A stretch of DNA of 12,368 nt from Acidobacteriota bacterium (GTDB taxonomy: Bacteria > Acidobacteriota > Blastocatellia > Pyrinomonadales > Pyrinomonadaceae): positions 1 to 12,368 of the forward strand of contig JABFSB010000170.1 in the NCBI GenBank assembly GCA_013140875.1, in the 5' to 3' direction. The notes beneath the pieces were generated by a model. It had not been told where the DNA came from and ran no database searches. It saw only the letters and a program-made list of their open reading frames with translations. Position numbers and translations under genes: made by a program. This document shows positions 1-8,189 of the stretch, piece after piece. How positions within the stretch are numbered: the first letter of the stretch is position 1; every line of letters starts with the position of its first letter.

Positions 1-19
1 CGCTCATTCCGGCGGCTTC

Positions 20-23
20 AGGA
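20..23 (+). promoter_or_regulatory. Shine-Dalgarno AGGA for the first glycosyltransferase
   Basis: AGGA sits five bases before ATG 29 and supports that start over an upstream in-frame extension. It is only four bases long, so the support is modest. Confidence 0.4.
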
Positions 24-28
24 TCGCC

Positions 29-1285
29 ATGCCAGCTAGATCCTTGTACATCTGCTATTTCGGGCTGCGGCAGCCGCTTCTGCAGACGCAGGTGCTGCCG
101 TATCTTCGTGAATTGCTTAAGGACGGCCACGATCTGACGTTGCTTACGTTTGAGCCGGAATTTTCGAAAAACTGGACGACGGAGCAGTTGTCGGAGGAAC
201 GGGAAAGACTTGCGGTCGAGGGGATAGATTGGCGTCATCTGCCTTACCATAGGCGGTTTTCGGCGGCGGCGACGGCTTACGACATCTTTCGCGGCACTTT
301 GAAGGTTCGCGGCTTCATCAGGGAAAAAAGTATCGACATCTTGCATGGCCGTGTCCACGTTCCCACGCTTATGGGTGCACTCGCTCGTAAATTTTCTCGC
401 CGGAAACCGAAGCTATTGTTCGATATTCGAGGTTTTTTTCCCGAAGAATACACAGACGCCGGAATATGGCCGGAGAACGGTATTCTGTATCGATCAGCCA
501 AACGGGTCGAGAAATGGCTTATGAAGGAAGCCGACGGGTTTGTAGTACTGACGGAAAAGGCTCGCGGGATACTTTTTCCGGAATCGAAGCCGTCGGGATA
601 CGACCGGCTCGGCCGTCCGGTCGAGGTCATCCCCTGCTGCGTGGATATGAGCAGGTTTGGGTTGGCCGATGACTCCGCCCGCAACGCTACGCGGCAAAGG
701 CTGGGTATCGAAGGCCGAAATGTGGTTGTTTACGTCGGCTCGTTCGGCGGGTGGTATTTGACCGACGAAATGCTCGATTTTTTTGAGACGGCCCGTGCGG
801 AAGATCCGACAACCTTTGCGTTGATCCTCACGCAGCGTGAAAAGGACAAAATTACCGGCCATCTGCGCAAACGCGGCTTTTCACCGGATGATTTTTTTGT
901 TGAAAGCGTCGCGCCCGATGAGATTCCGGCTTATCTCGCCGCGTCCGACTTGGCGGTTTCTTTTATAAAGGCGTGCTACTCGAAATTATCTTCGTCGCCC
1001 ACCAAGATTGCCGAATACCTCGCCGCGGGACTGCCGGTCGTAGCGAATGCGGGAGTCGGCGACGTGGACGATCTGATCGACAGCAAAAACGTCGGGGTGA
1101 TCATCAATGATTTCACCCCGAAAAGCTACTCAAGGGCTTTGGATCAAATTAAAAAGATGAACGGTATCCGTTCCCGTTGCCGAGAAACGGCCGCTGAGGA
1201 GTTCGACCTGGAAAAAACCGGTGGAGTGAAGTATCGATTGTTATACGATAGAATACTGGGTGACGAACATGGCCGAGAGAACTAG
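29..1285 (+). CDS. Glycosyltransferase, GT-B fold (GT4/GT1-like)
   Basis: Probably transfers a sugar from a nucleotide-sugar donor to a growing lipid-linked glycan at the cytoplasmic face. The 418-residue length is normal for the GT-B superfamily. The N-terminal Rossmann-like half starts with a hydrophobic strand followed by LRQPLLQTQVLPYLREL (residues 13-29), where an acceptor-side loop is expected. The C-terminal donor half contains VVVYVGSFGGW (232-242) and the signature PTKIAEYLAAGLPVVAN (324-340), in which the Glu of IAEY matches the conserved donor-binding Glu of GT4 enzymes. No signal peptide or membrane helix is visible. ATG 29 is chosen because AGGA lies at 20-23, five bases upstream; the frame stays open to the left edge, so a longer start cannot be excluded. 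The 3' end overlaps the next gene. Family is confident; the sugar and linkage cannot be read from the sequence. Confidence 0.88.
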   Translation: MPARSLYICYFGLRQPLLQTQVLPYLRELLKDGHDLTLLTFEPEFSKNWTTEQLSEERERLAVEGIDWRHLPYHRRFSAAATAYDIFRGTLKVRGFIREKSIDILHGRVHVPTLMGALARKFSRRKPKLLFDIRGFFPEEYTDAGIWPENGILYRSAKRVEKWLMKEADGFVVLTEKARGILFPESKPSGYDRLGRPVEVIPCCVDMSRFGLADDSARNATRQRLGIEGRNVVVYVGSFGGWYLTDEMLDFFETARAEDPTTFALILTQREKDKITGHLRKRGFSPDDFFVESVAPDEIPAYLAASDLAVSFIKACYSKLSSSPTKIAEYLAAGLPVVANAGVGDVDDLIDSKNVGVIINDFTPKSYSRALDQIKKMNGIRSRCRETAAEEFDLEKTGGVKYRLLYDRILGDEHGREN

Positions 1286-2261
1286 AAAATATGTTGCCGA
1301 GTTGAAGTCGATTTTTACGACCGCGCGGGATAAACACGAAGCGAACTATCAAAGTCGCCGGTTGCTCCAGGATATGTCGGGCGATCGGGAGTTTTTCACA
1401 GAAATTCTGCGGCGGCACCTCGAAAAAGAGGATAGCCTCAATACCTTGCATTACCCGGTTGTCGGGATTGATGTCGAGCTGAACGAGCACTTTGGGCTGG
1501 TCGCGAATTGCTGGATACCTCTGCCGGACCGGTCGACTAATGTTTCGACAAAGGCGATACACCACCACGGTGATATGCTGCTGTCGACCGCGACGGCGTT
1601 CGGTACCGGATATGAGCATTGGACTTTCGAGACGCCATCCGTCGTTGACCGCGAAAAAGAGATCTACGACCTTAGATTGCTGGAACAAGCGCCGCATCCC
1701 GTTAATCACGTCGCGTTTGTCGATGCTTACGTTGCCCATCTCCCGCTCTATCCGCCGGACCTGACCGTTACCTACGCTCTCTGGAGCAGCCGATTTCGAA
1801 CTACGTGGAAGGACAGGTTAAAGCGCACGCCTCTCCTGCAAAACAACAGCAAGCGGTTGAAGGCTTTGGCGAGTAAGCTTGGGTTGGCAAAACAACTCGA
1901 GCTTAAGGTCGTCGAGTATTTCGATTTTTACCCGAGTTGCGACGGTTTCAAAGGGATCAGGGACCGCAAGGAATTTGAGCGCTCGACGAATGAAGACTAC
2001 CTTGCCAGCTTGTTTCACGTTGTCCAGGAAACCGGCAACGAACATCTATCCCAGGTTGTGCGTCGTGTGTTGGAGTCTGGAAAAAAGATCGATAACCGCG
2101 GCTTGATCGAAGGTTATTTAGCGGACTTGGAGACCGGAAACCGGATCGACGGCCGCCTTTCGAGCGGACATTACGGCGTAGCGCAGGCGAATTTTACCAA
2201 AGAAGAGATATTGCAGGCTCTGGCGGCGCAAAATGAACGGCAATCGGCCGCGGCGTCATAA
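1269..2261 (+). CDS. Uncharacterised protein with His-rich, possibly cupin-like core
   Basis: I do not recognise this family with confidence. Residue numbers here count from GTG 1260 (333 residues); the preferred start is ATG 1269, three codons later. Residues 1-60 look helical and charged. Residues 65-175 look beta-rich and hold three consecutive His (101-103) in the stretch IHHHGDMLLSTATAFG, then H120, H146, H150 and H160, followed by LPLYPPDLTVTYALW. This resembles the two His-bearing motifs of a metal-binding cupin (cysteine dioxygenase-like), but the spacing is not canonical. Residues 180-333 look helical and charged. No signal peptide or membrane segment is seen. It overlaps the preceding glycosyltransferase by 17 bases and is followed 13 bases later by the methyltransferase start, so it is part of the operon. 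A role in sugar modification, or as an oxygenase, is inference only. The reading frame is well supported; the function is not. Confidence 0.72.
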   Translation: MAERTRKYVAELKSIFTTARDKHEANYQSRRLLQDMSGDREFFTEILRRHLEKEDSLNTLHYPVVGIDVELNEHFGLVANCWIPLPDRSTNVSTKAIHHHGDMLLSTATAFGTGYEHWTFETPSVVDREKEIYDLRLLEQAPHPVNHVAFVDAYVAHLPLYPPDLTVTYALWSSRFRTTWKDRLKRTPLLQNNSKRLKALASKLGLAKQLELKVVEYFDFYPSCDGFKGIRDRKEFERSTNEDYLASLFHVVQETGNEHLSQVVRRVLESGKKIDNRGLIEGYLADLETGNRIDGRLSSGHYGVAQANFTKEEILQALAAQNERQSAAAS

Positions 2262-2269
2262 AAAAGGAG
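2261..2269 (+). promoter_or_regulatory. Strong Shine-Dalgarno AAAAAGGAG deciding a TTG start
   Basis: AAAAAGGAG begins at the stop of the upstream gene and ends five bases before TTG 2275. It is the best ribosome binding site in the window. It lies downstream of the alternative ATG 2233, so it cannot serve that start. Confidence 0.65.
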
Positions 2270-2274
2270 ACGAA

Positions 2275-3114
2275 TTGGGAGCGAATTCAGCTATTAGGAA
2301 AGCGGCGAAGACGCTGCTTTATCCGCTTGCGAATGAACGGGCGTACAAATACGTTCAAGCGGTGTCAAAAGCGATCGACATTCGAAGGGGCACTTGGTCG
2401 GAGCCGGAACTGGACCTTTTGGGTCTGGCGCTTCGAGAGGGGGACACGGCTCTCGATATAGGTGCCAACTACGGGGTATACGCCTATCACATGAGCCGCG
2501 CGGTAGGAAAAAGCGGTAAGGTCTTTTCCTTTGAGCCGGTACCGTTCACTTTTGATACGTTAAAGATCATTTCACGTTTGCTGGGTTTTTCCCATAATGT
2601 CGAACTAGTGGAAAAAGGCTGCAGCGACGAGAACGGCTTAATCTCGTTCTCTGTCCCCGTCCAGCAGTCGGGGGCCTTTGCGGCCGGACAGGCCTACATC
2701 GGAACGCGAAACGACGAACATTCCGGAAAGGAAGATCAGGTTAAATGGCAGTCGACCAAAGAGGTTGAAGCGGAGGTCGTTCGACTGGACGATTTTCTGC
2801 CGCCGCTGAGCGACCTTCCGTTTGTCAAGGCCGACATCGAGGGTGCGGAACTACTTTGTCTTCGCGGTGCTGAGAACCTGATCACCAAACACCTGCCTAC
2901 AGTCGTATGCGAAATAAATCCATGGTTTTTAGACGGATTCGGCATCAAAATGAATGAATTGACCTCTTTTTTTATGGACAAGGGTTACAAAATCTATTTT
3001 TACGAAGAAAAAAGAAAATCTTTAAGGGAGGTGGACCTTGCAGAAATTGTCGAAGACAACTACGTTTTCCTGCACCCCTCACGGGTCGAGAGATTCGCCA
3101 GTCTGCTTAGTTAA
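2275..3114 (+). CDS. FkbM-family SAM-dependent methyltransferase
   Basis: Likely O-methylates a sugar hydroxyl of the glycan or its precursor, using S-adenosylmethionine. The class I motif I is ALDIGANYGVYAY (around residues 59-71 from the TTG start), followed by the acidic strand-2 end VFSFEP (83-88) and the FkbM-typical VKADIEGAELLCL (184-196). The length of 279 residues is normal for FkbM domain proteins. An in-frame ATG at 2233 would add 14 Lys/Arg-rich residues and overlap the previous gene by 29 bases. TTG 2275 is preferred because it has the strong AAAAAGGAG site and lies just after the previous stop. The stop codon at 3112-3114 abuts the next ATG directly. No membrane segment is visible. 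The family is confident; the substrate is unknown. Confidence 0.87.
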   Translation: MGANSAIRKAAKTLLYPLANERAYKYVQAVSKAIDIRRGTWSEPELDLLGLALREGDTALDIGANYGVYAYHMSRAVGKSGKVFSFEPVPFTFDTLKIISRLLGFSHNVELVEKGCSDENGLISFSVPVQQSGAFAAGQAYIGTRNDEHSGKEDQVKWQSTKEVEAEVVRLDDFLPPLSDLPFVKADIEGAELLCLRGAENLITKHLPTVVCEINPWFLDGFGIKMNELTSFFMDKGYKIYFYEEKRKSLREVDLAEIVEDNYVFLHPSRVERFASLLS

Positions 3115-4026
3115 ATGCCTCAAGTATCACAATTCACATTCAGCAAAATAGATTGTCCGGTTTGCGGTGACAACGACGCGAAGTTACAAGGCTTCCGCGG
3201 CGGTGAAGCCCACCAGAACGGAGCAGGAGAGAAATGTGCTATCGTCCGCTGCCGAAATTGCTCACACCAATACCCTGACCCCATGCCCTTTCCGATTTCA
3301 AATTTGGAGGAGGTTTATGTTGACGCGGATCAGTATTTTCATGGTCACGATGTAGATCGGAAAAAACAGAATGGCTTGGAATTAATGCGTCAGTTCGAAT
3401 TAAGGTTAGGTAAAAGCGGAAGATTTCTGGACGTCGGCTGCGGCGTTGGTGAATTGCTTTGGGCGGCGAAAGAATCGGGCTGGCAAGCCGAGGGCGTCGA
3501 CCCGTCAAGCGAATTCATCGAGATTGGGAAGCAAAGACTTGGCGTCGAGGGACGTGTCGCGACCCTGGAGGCTGCTGCTTTTCCCGATAAGTATTTTGAC
3601 GCAATAGCGATGAGCAGCATTATTGAGCACCTATATGAGCCATTTGAAGTTTTGAGGGAAGTCCATCGCGTCCTGAGTGACGATGGATGGCTTTTTTTTG
3701 ATGCTCCAAATGAGGATGGACTATATATGCGGACGGGAAATATTTACATGAGGCTGCGCAGACGAAACTGGGTAGTCGTGCTGGCACCGACATTTCCCCC
3801 TTACCATGTCCAGGGATTCAATATGCGGTCGCTGAAAGTTATCTTAAAACGAGCCGGCTTTAGGCTGAGAGAATTAGATCTTGCCGGCGGCATATGTGAA
3901 CAACAGGGAGCCCCATCGATTCAAAAAAAGATAGAATTTGCCGCGGCGAAGTTAGTTAACAGCGTCGGAAGACTGCTGAAAATGGGCTCGTACATGAGTG
4001 TTTGGGCGACGAAATCGGGCCGGTAA
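3115..4026 (+). CDS. Class I SAM methyltransferase with N-terminal zinc ribbon
   Basis: Probably methylates a sugar or sugar nucleotide. Residues 14-17 (CPVC) and 46-49 (CRNC) form a four-Cys zinc-ribbon-like knuckle, as found ahead of the methyltransferase domain in several sugar C-methyltransferases and EPS-cluster methyltransferases. The SAM-binding glycine motif is FLDVGCGVGELL (104-115), with the acidic EGVDP (126-130) after it, then FDAIAMSSIIEHL (161-173) and VHRVLSDDGWLFFDAPN (183-199). This is the usual Methyltransf_11/23 order. A basic patch RLRRRNW (213-219) may touch a phosphorylated substrate. Its ATG begins on the base after the previous stop, and its own TAA shares one base with the next ATG (TAATG), so translational coupling on both sides is likely. 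The stretch looks slightly more AT-rich by eye than its neighbours, but I did not compute this. C- versus O-methylation is undecided. Confidence 0.87.
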   Translation: MPQVSQFTFSKIDCPVCGDNDAKLQGFRGGEAHQNGAGEKCAIVRCRNCSHQYPDPMPFPISNLEEVYVDADQYFHGHDVDRKKQNGLELMRQFELRLGKSGRFLDVGCGVGELLWAAKESGWQAEGVDPSSEFIEIGKQRLGVEGRVATLEAAAFPDKYFDAIAMSSIIEHLYEPFEVLREVHRVLSDDGWLFFDAPNEDGLYMRTGNIYMRLRRRNWVVVLAPTFPPYHVQGFNMRSLKVILKRAGFRLRELDLAGGICEQQGAPSIQKKIEFAAAKLVNSVGRLLKMGSYMSVWATKSGR

Positions 4027-5096
4027 TGAAAGTTCTCGCTCTTGTGCCTCACCAAAAAGGTCACGCCGCCGGGCAGCGTGGCAGTATTGAGTTGTGGGAG
4101 AAAATTCTTGCTCCCGAGGGTATCGAGGTCGTGTTCGAGCCTTTTGAAAGTGTTGAGCTCCAAGAAATTCTCTACTCTGGCGGCCACCATCTTCAAAAAG
4201 CGAAAGAGATGCTCAAGAGCTACGCCAGCCGCATACGACTTTTGAGCTCCATTGACGATTACGATGCGGTTTTTGTGTATCGAGAGGCGGCGTTACTCGG
4301 CCCCGCCTTTCTTGAAAAGATGGCAGCTCGAAAAAAGCCGATTATTTACCAACTGGACGACCCGCTTTTTGTACCTTACAAGAGCCCGTCGAATGGCTAT
4401 CTGTCCTATCTAAAGTTTTTCGGGAAAGTTAAGGAGATCATTAAGATCAGCAAGGTCGTAATGGTAAACTCTTCATATATCCGTGAATATGCTGAACAGT
4501 TCAACAAGAATATCTGGCAGGTACCCAGCGTTGTAGACACGGAAAAATTTGTTTACCGGCCGCACGAGGTTCGGCCGCGGCGGACGTGTATCGGCTGGAG
4601 CGGGAGCGCGACGACGGTCAAAAACATCAAACTTGTTGAGAGGCCGCTTAGAACAATTTCGAAGAACGGCAGGTGCGATATTCATCTAATCGGCGGAACG
4701 GATTTCGGTCTTGAAGGCGTGGACCACACCTCACAAGAATGGAGCGAAAGCACCGAAGTTGAGGATCTGCGACGCATGCAGGTAGGTCTTGTTCCGCTTC
4801 CGGACAGCCCGTGGAACCGCTTCAAGTTCATAATGAAAACGGCCCAGTACATGTCCCTCGGAATTGTGCCGGTCGGTACGCCGATGGCTTCAAATACCGA
4901 AGTGATCAGGCATGGTGAGAATGGATTTCTTGCAGATACCGACGAAGAATGGGTCAAATACGTAATGATGCTTGTAAACGATCACGAGCTTCGAACGAAG
5001 ATGTCCGAGACGGCGGCGAGGGACGCTGTGGCACATTACAGTCTTAAGGCAAACGCGCCGAAAGTGATCGAGGCTTTTCGGTCCGCGGTGGCGTAA
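4026..5096 (+). CDS. Glycosyltransferase, GT-B fold (GT4-like)
   Basis: Probably adds one sugar to the lipid-linked repeat unit in the cytoplasm. The start is ATG 4026, overlapping the previous TAA as TAATG and giving 356 residues that begin MKVLALVPHQKGHAAGQRGS, a normal GT-B N-terminal strand and loop. A TTG at 4002 would add only eight residues inside the previous gene. The first domain includes PIIYQLDDPLF (105-115) and VVMVNSSYIREYA (144-156), the common inter-domain region of GT4 members. The donor domain includes IGWSGSATTVKN (189-200), LVPLPDSPWNRFKFIMKTAQY (255-275) and GIVPVGTPMASNTEVI (279-294), with GENGFLAD near residue 297. The usual E-x7-E appears altered: Lys/Phe-rich RFKFIMKTAQYMSLG replaces the typical K-xx-EYMA. 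This places it with GT4-like proteins of EPS clusters. Donor and acceptor are unknown. Confidence 0.87.
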   Translation: MKVLALVPHQKGHAAGQRGSIELWEKILAPEGIEVVFEPFESVELQEILYSGGHHLQKAKEMLKSYASRIRLLSSIDDYDAVFVYREAALLGPAFLEKMAARKKPIIYQLDDPLFVPYKSPSNGYLSYLKFFGKVKEIIKISKVVMVNSSYIREYAEQFNKNIWQVPSVVDTEKFVYRPHEVRPRRTCIGWSGSATTVKNIKLVERPLRTISKNGRCDIHLIGGTDFGLEGVDHTSQEWSESTEVEDLRRMQVGLVPLPDSPWNRFKFIMKTAQYMSLGIVPVGTPMASNTEVIRHGENGFLADTDEEWVKYVMMLVNDHELRTKMSETAARDAVAHYSLKANAPKVIEAFRSAVA

Positions 5097-5105
5097 TTTT
5101 CAAAA

Positions 5106-6830
5106 ATGTACATATTAGGCCTGACAACACTTGGCGATTCTGCGGCCGCTCTTATTGAGGACGGACGCATCGTCGCCGCCGCGGAAGAAGAGAGATTTTC
5201 GCGGAAGAAACATCACAGTGGTTTTCCTTACAAGGCGATAGAATTTTGTCTGGATCATGCCGGCATCACGCTTAAGGATGTCGAACACGTCGGGCATTAC
5301 TGGAAGCCGTGGATATTGCGTCACAAGGCAATGCAGGCCGTAAAATCCGCGTTTGTCTCGCGGGATATGTTCAGGGCCCGGGCCGACCGCGGCATTGCCC
5401 AGGTCGGCGACAGCTATTTGGGCATGTTCAAACATCCGAAAAGGCTTCGCGAACATTTTGGGCCGAGCGATTTCAAGTTTCATTACTTCGAGCACCATCA
5501 GACTCACGCCGCCAGCGCATTTTTTGTTTCGCCGTTTGAAACCGCTGCGGTACTGACATGGGACGGCACAGGCGAAGACACGACCACGCTCTTTTCCCGT
5601 GGCCGCGGAAATGAGTTGGAAGTGCTAAGGCGGATCAAACTTCCGCACAGCCTGGGACAATTTTATTCAGCGGTGACGAACTATATCGGCTTTGACATGT
5701 TCGCTGGTGACGAGTGGAAGGTCATGGGCCTTGCCGCGTACGGCAAGCCGAAGTTCTATGATTTCTTTCGCGAGAAGGTATTGACGACCAATGGGCACGG
5801 TGATTTCAAGTTCAACATCCAAGTACTCGATCATCACCTGGCCAAGCACTATAAATTTCCCGATGCGATCGTAAACGAACTCGGCCCCGGAAGGAAACGA
5901 GGCGAAGAATTGACCGAGCATCATTGGGATGTTGCCTGCTCGGCCCAAAAGGCGCTTGAGGACACGGCTATTTACCTGGTCAAACAGATCAAGGAAATGA
6001 CCGGTGAGGAAAATCTGTGCATGGCCGGGGGTGTCGCGTTCAACTCGGTCATGAACGGCCGGATATTTCACGAAACGCCGTTCAAGAACTTCTATGTACA
6101 GCCGGCGGCGGGTGACGCCGGCTGCAGCCTCGGTTCGGCGTTGATGGTTTGGCATCAATTGCTCGGCAACAAGCGTGAAGTGGTAATGGACCACGCATAT
6201 TGGGGGCCGGGGTTCAGCAACGATGAGTGCCGCAGCGCATTGGACGAAGCAGGTTTACGATATGAAACCCTGGAAGACGACGTTTTGCTTCCACGGCTGG
6301 CAAAGATGATCTCGGAAGGTGCCATCATCGGATGGTTCAATGGCCGGATGGAACTTGGTCCACGAGCACTAGGAGCACGCAGCTTTTTGGCCGACCCGCG
6401 GCGGTCGGACATGCGCGAGATATTGAACCACAAGGTGAAGCTGCGCGAATGGTTCCGGCCGCTCGCCCCTTCAATGCATGAAGAGAACGGAACGGAAGTC
6501 TTTGGCGTCGAGCACCATGATCCGTTCATGATCACCGTGATCGAGGTTGCGGAAGAATATAAGGACCGAATTCCGGCCGTGGTACACGTCGACGGAACGG
6601 CCCGGCCGCAAATGGTCAGTCGAAAAACGAATCCAAGGTATTGGGCCCTGATCGACGAATTCAAAAAACTTACAGGGATTCCGATGCTGTTGAATACATC
6701 TTTCAATGTGCAGGAACCCATCGTCTGTACGCCCAAAGACGCCGTAAACACATTCAAAAACTCCAACTTCGACGCTCTGGTACTGGAGAATAATCTGGTT
6801 ATCCGAGAACGACAATTGCCCGATGCGTGA
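5106..6830 (+). CDS. O-carbamoyltransferase, NodU/CmcH (TobZ-like) family
   Basis: Expected to transfer a carbamoyl group from carbamoyl phosphate, via carbamoyl-AMP, to a hydroxyl of a sugar or other small acceptor in the cytoplasm. The 574-residue length fits the family. The N-terminal Kae1-like ASKHA domain opens with ILGLTTLGDSAAALIEDG and AAAEEERFSRKKH (24-36). EHHQTHAASAFF (129-140) carries the conserved metal-binding His pair, and VLTWDGTGEDTT (149-160) follows. NLCMAGGVAFNSVMNGRI (303-320) is the second nucleotide-fold segment. The C-terminal domain has the diagnostic GRMELGPRALGARSFLADPR (413-432) and LNTSFNVQEPIV near the end. All key motifs are intact, so the enzyme should be active. 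The leader TTTTCAAAA has no Shine-Dalgarno, and the gap to the previous gene is nine bases. The 3' end overlaps the next gene by eight bases. Family assignment is strong; the acceptor is inferred to be the local glycan. Confidence 0.94.
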   Translation: MYILGLTTLGDSAAALIEDGRIVAAAEEERFSRKKHHSGFPYKAIEFCLDHAGITLKDVEHVGHYWKPWILRHKAMQAVKSAFVSRDMFRARADRGIAQVGDSYLGMFKHPKRLREHFGPSDFKFHYFEHHQTHAASAFFVSPFETAAVLTWDGTGEDTTTLFSRGRGNELEVLRRIKLPHSLGQFYSAVTNYIGFDMFAGDEWKVMGLAAYGKPKFYDFFREKVLTTNGHGDFKFNIQVLDHHLAKHYKFPDAIVNELGPGRKRGEELTEHHWDVACSAQKALEDTAIYLVKQIKEMTGEENLCMAGGVAFNSVMNGRIFHETPFKNFYVQPAAGDAGCSLGSALMVWHQLLGNKREVVMDHAYWGPGFSNDECRSALDEAGLRYETLEDDVLLPRLAKMISEGAIIGWFNGRMELGPRALGARSFLADPRRSDMREILNHKVKLREWFRPLAPSMHEENGTEVFGVEHHDPFMITVIEVAEEYKDRIPAVVHVDGTARPQMVSRKTNPRYWALIDEFKKLTGIPMLLNTSFNVQEPIVCTPKDAVNTFKNSNFDALVLENNLVIRERQLPDA

Positions 6831-8184
6831 CCGTTACCTGATCGCAGTTTGCCTGGTTTTGGTCACGCTTGGGATGGTCACTGTAGCATTTCCCGAAGGC
6901 GCGGCGTCGATACTGATCGTGCTCGTTCTGTCGGCCGCGGCGTTATTTATCTTTCGAAGATTTAGCTCGGAGCGGGAGTTCCTTACCACGATCTTTCTCG
7001 GCGCCCTATTAGTTCGGCTGGCTTTTGGCGTTTTCATCCATATCATGGACTATCGGGATTTCTTTGGCGGAGATGCTTATACTTACGATTTCAATGGCTG
7101 GCGGCTGGTCGAATATTGGACCGGACAGGTAAGGAGTGACGATCTGGCTTTGCAGCAGGCGTGGGCGACGTCCGGTCCGGGTTGGGGAATGAACTATCTG
7201 GTCGCCGGCATCTATTACGCCATTGGCCGAAATATTTTTGCCGCTCAGTCATTCTGCGCCGTGTTCGGAGCCGCGACGGCCCCGATGGTGTATTTTTGCG
7301 CGGCCAAAATGTTCAGCAACAAGAGCGTTGCCAAGATCTCGGCGGTTGCGATCGCCTTTTTCCCGTCGTTCGTTATTTGGTCTTCGCAGTTGATGAAGGA
7401 CGGACTGATAATATTTCTTCTTGTGCTTGCTATGACGATGGTTCTGCAGCTGCAGGAGAAATTCAATTATCTCGCGCTTCTGCTGCTTATCTTTTCCCTG
7501 TTCGGCATCTTATCCCTGCGCTTTTATATTTTTTACATGGTTGCGATCGCTGTTGCCGGCAGTTTTATAGTGGGCCTTACCGGCTCGGTCCAATCACTCG
7601 TTCGCCGTGTTGCGGTGCTCGTACTTTTGGGATTGGGGCTGACGTATCTTGGAGTTATCAGGAACGCGGGTGTCGACCTGGAACGGTTCGGTTCTCTTGA
7701 GCAGGTTCAGAACAGTAGACAGGACCTTGCAACGTCGGCCGAATCGGGATTTGGCGGAGACATCGACGTATCCACTACCGAAGGGGCCATCTCTGCGGTG
7801 CCGATCGGCTTGCTTTACCTCATGTTTGCACCCTTTCCGTGGGAGGTGACGAACCTCAGACAGGCCATCACGTTACCGGAAGTATTGTTGTGGTGGGCGA
7901 TGATTCCCCTGCTCGTCTCGGGACTGTGGTACGCGATACGGCATCGGCTTGGAAAATCGATTCCGGTTCTGGTTTTCAGCTTGATGCTTACCCTCGCCTA
8001 CTCTATCTTTCAAGGCAATGTGGGAACGGCATATCGGCAGCGTACGCAGATCCAGGTTTTCCTGTTTATCTTCATTGCTGTCGGCTTTACTATTTTCCGC
8101 GAAGCGAGGGAGAACAAACGGCTTTTGGTCGCGGCACGAAGAAAACAGGTCGACGACAGCCTTCGGGCAAGGAGCAGTGTTTAA
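6823..8184 (+). CDS. Polytopic membrane protein, GT-C-like glycosyltransferase or glycan polymerase
   Basis: A 453-residue integral membrane protein with roughly ten hydrophobic segments, including about 5-23, 27-45, 54-74, 123-135, 171-186, 193-209, 217-250, 262-278, 353-371, 379-396 and 410-424. The loop after the third segment has FFGGDAYTYDFNGW (80-93), resembling the acidic first-loop motif of GT-C enzymes (GT39/ArnT-like) that use polyprenyl-phosphate sugars. The C-terminal loop has GNVGTAYRQRTQI (398-410), an Arg-rich motif common in uncharacterised EPS-cluster membrane proteins. A long hydrophilic loop at about 281-325 likely faces the periplasm. It could be a GT-C transferase adding a side-chain sugar, or a Wzy-like polymerase; the early Asp motif favours GT-C. 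Start ATG 6823 overlaps the previous stop, so coupling is likely. The membrane nature is certain; the activity is not. Confidence 0.8.
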   Translation: MRDRYLIAVCLVLVTLGMVTVAFPEGAASILIVLVLSAAALFIFRRFSSEREFLTTIFLGALLVRLAFGVFIHIMDYRDFFGGDAYTYDFNGWRLVEYWTGQVRSDDLALQQAWATSGPGWGMNYLVAGIYYAIGRNIFAAQSFCAVFGAATAPMVYFCAAKMFSNKSVAKISAVAIAFFPSFVIWSSQLMKDGLIIFLLVLAMTMVLQLQEKFNYLALLLLIFSLFGILSLRFYIFYMVAIAVAGSFIVGLTGSVQSLVRRVAVLVLLGLGLTYLGVIRNAGVDLERFGSLEQVQNSRQDLATSAESGFGGDIDVSTTEGAISAVPIGLLYLMFAPFPWEVTNLRQAITLPEVLLWWAMIPLLVSGLWYAIRHRLGKSIPVLVFSLMLTLAYSIFQGNVGTAYRQRTQIQVFLFIFIAVGFTIFREARENKRLLVAARRKQVDDSLRARSSV

Positions 8185-8189
8185 CAAAA

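Noticed and set aside
1..39. Possible 3' end of an upstream gene (frame 1, stop TAG at 37-39) overlapping the first glycosyltransferase
   Set aside because: Only twelve codons are visible, with nothing recognisable; the overlap style fits the operon but it cannot be supported.
1149..1739. Antisense reading frame (about 196 codons) across the first gene junction
   Set aside because: It has no recognisable domain and spans the boundary of two well-supported + strand genes.
4002..4025. TTG 4002 as the start of the second glycosyltransferase
   Set aside because: It adds eight residues of no family resemblance within the previous gene; ATG 4026 gives the normal GT-B first strand and a TAATG coupling.
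6155..6766. Long antisense reading frame (about 200 codons) opposite the carbamoyltransferase
   Set aside because: Its composition looks like a shadow of a strongly coding + strand (Ser/Arg-rich, no motif), and all carbamoyltransferase motifs are on the + strand.
7839..8189. A 117-codon in-frame extension upstream of the asparagine synthase start, suggesting a fused N-terminal domain
   Set aside because: It lies entirely within the membrane-protein gene, shows no family resemblance, and would bury the Cys2 nucleophile that must be N-terminal.
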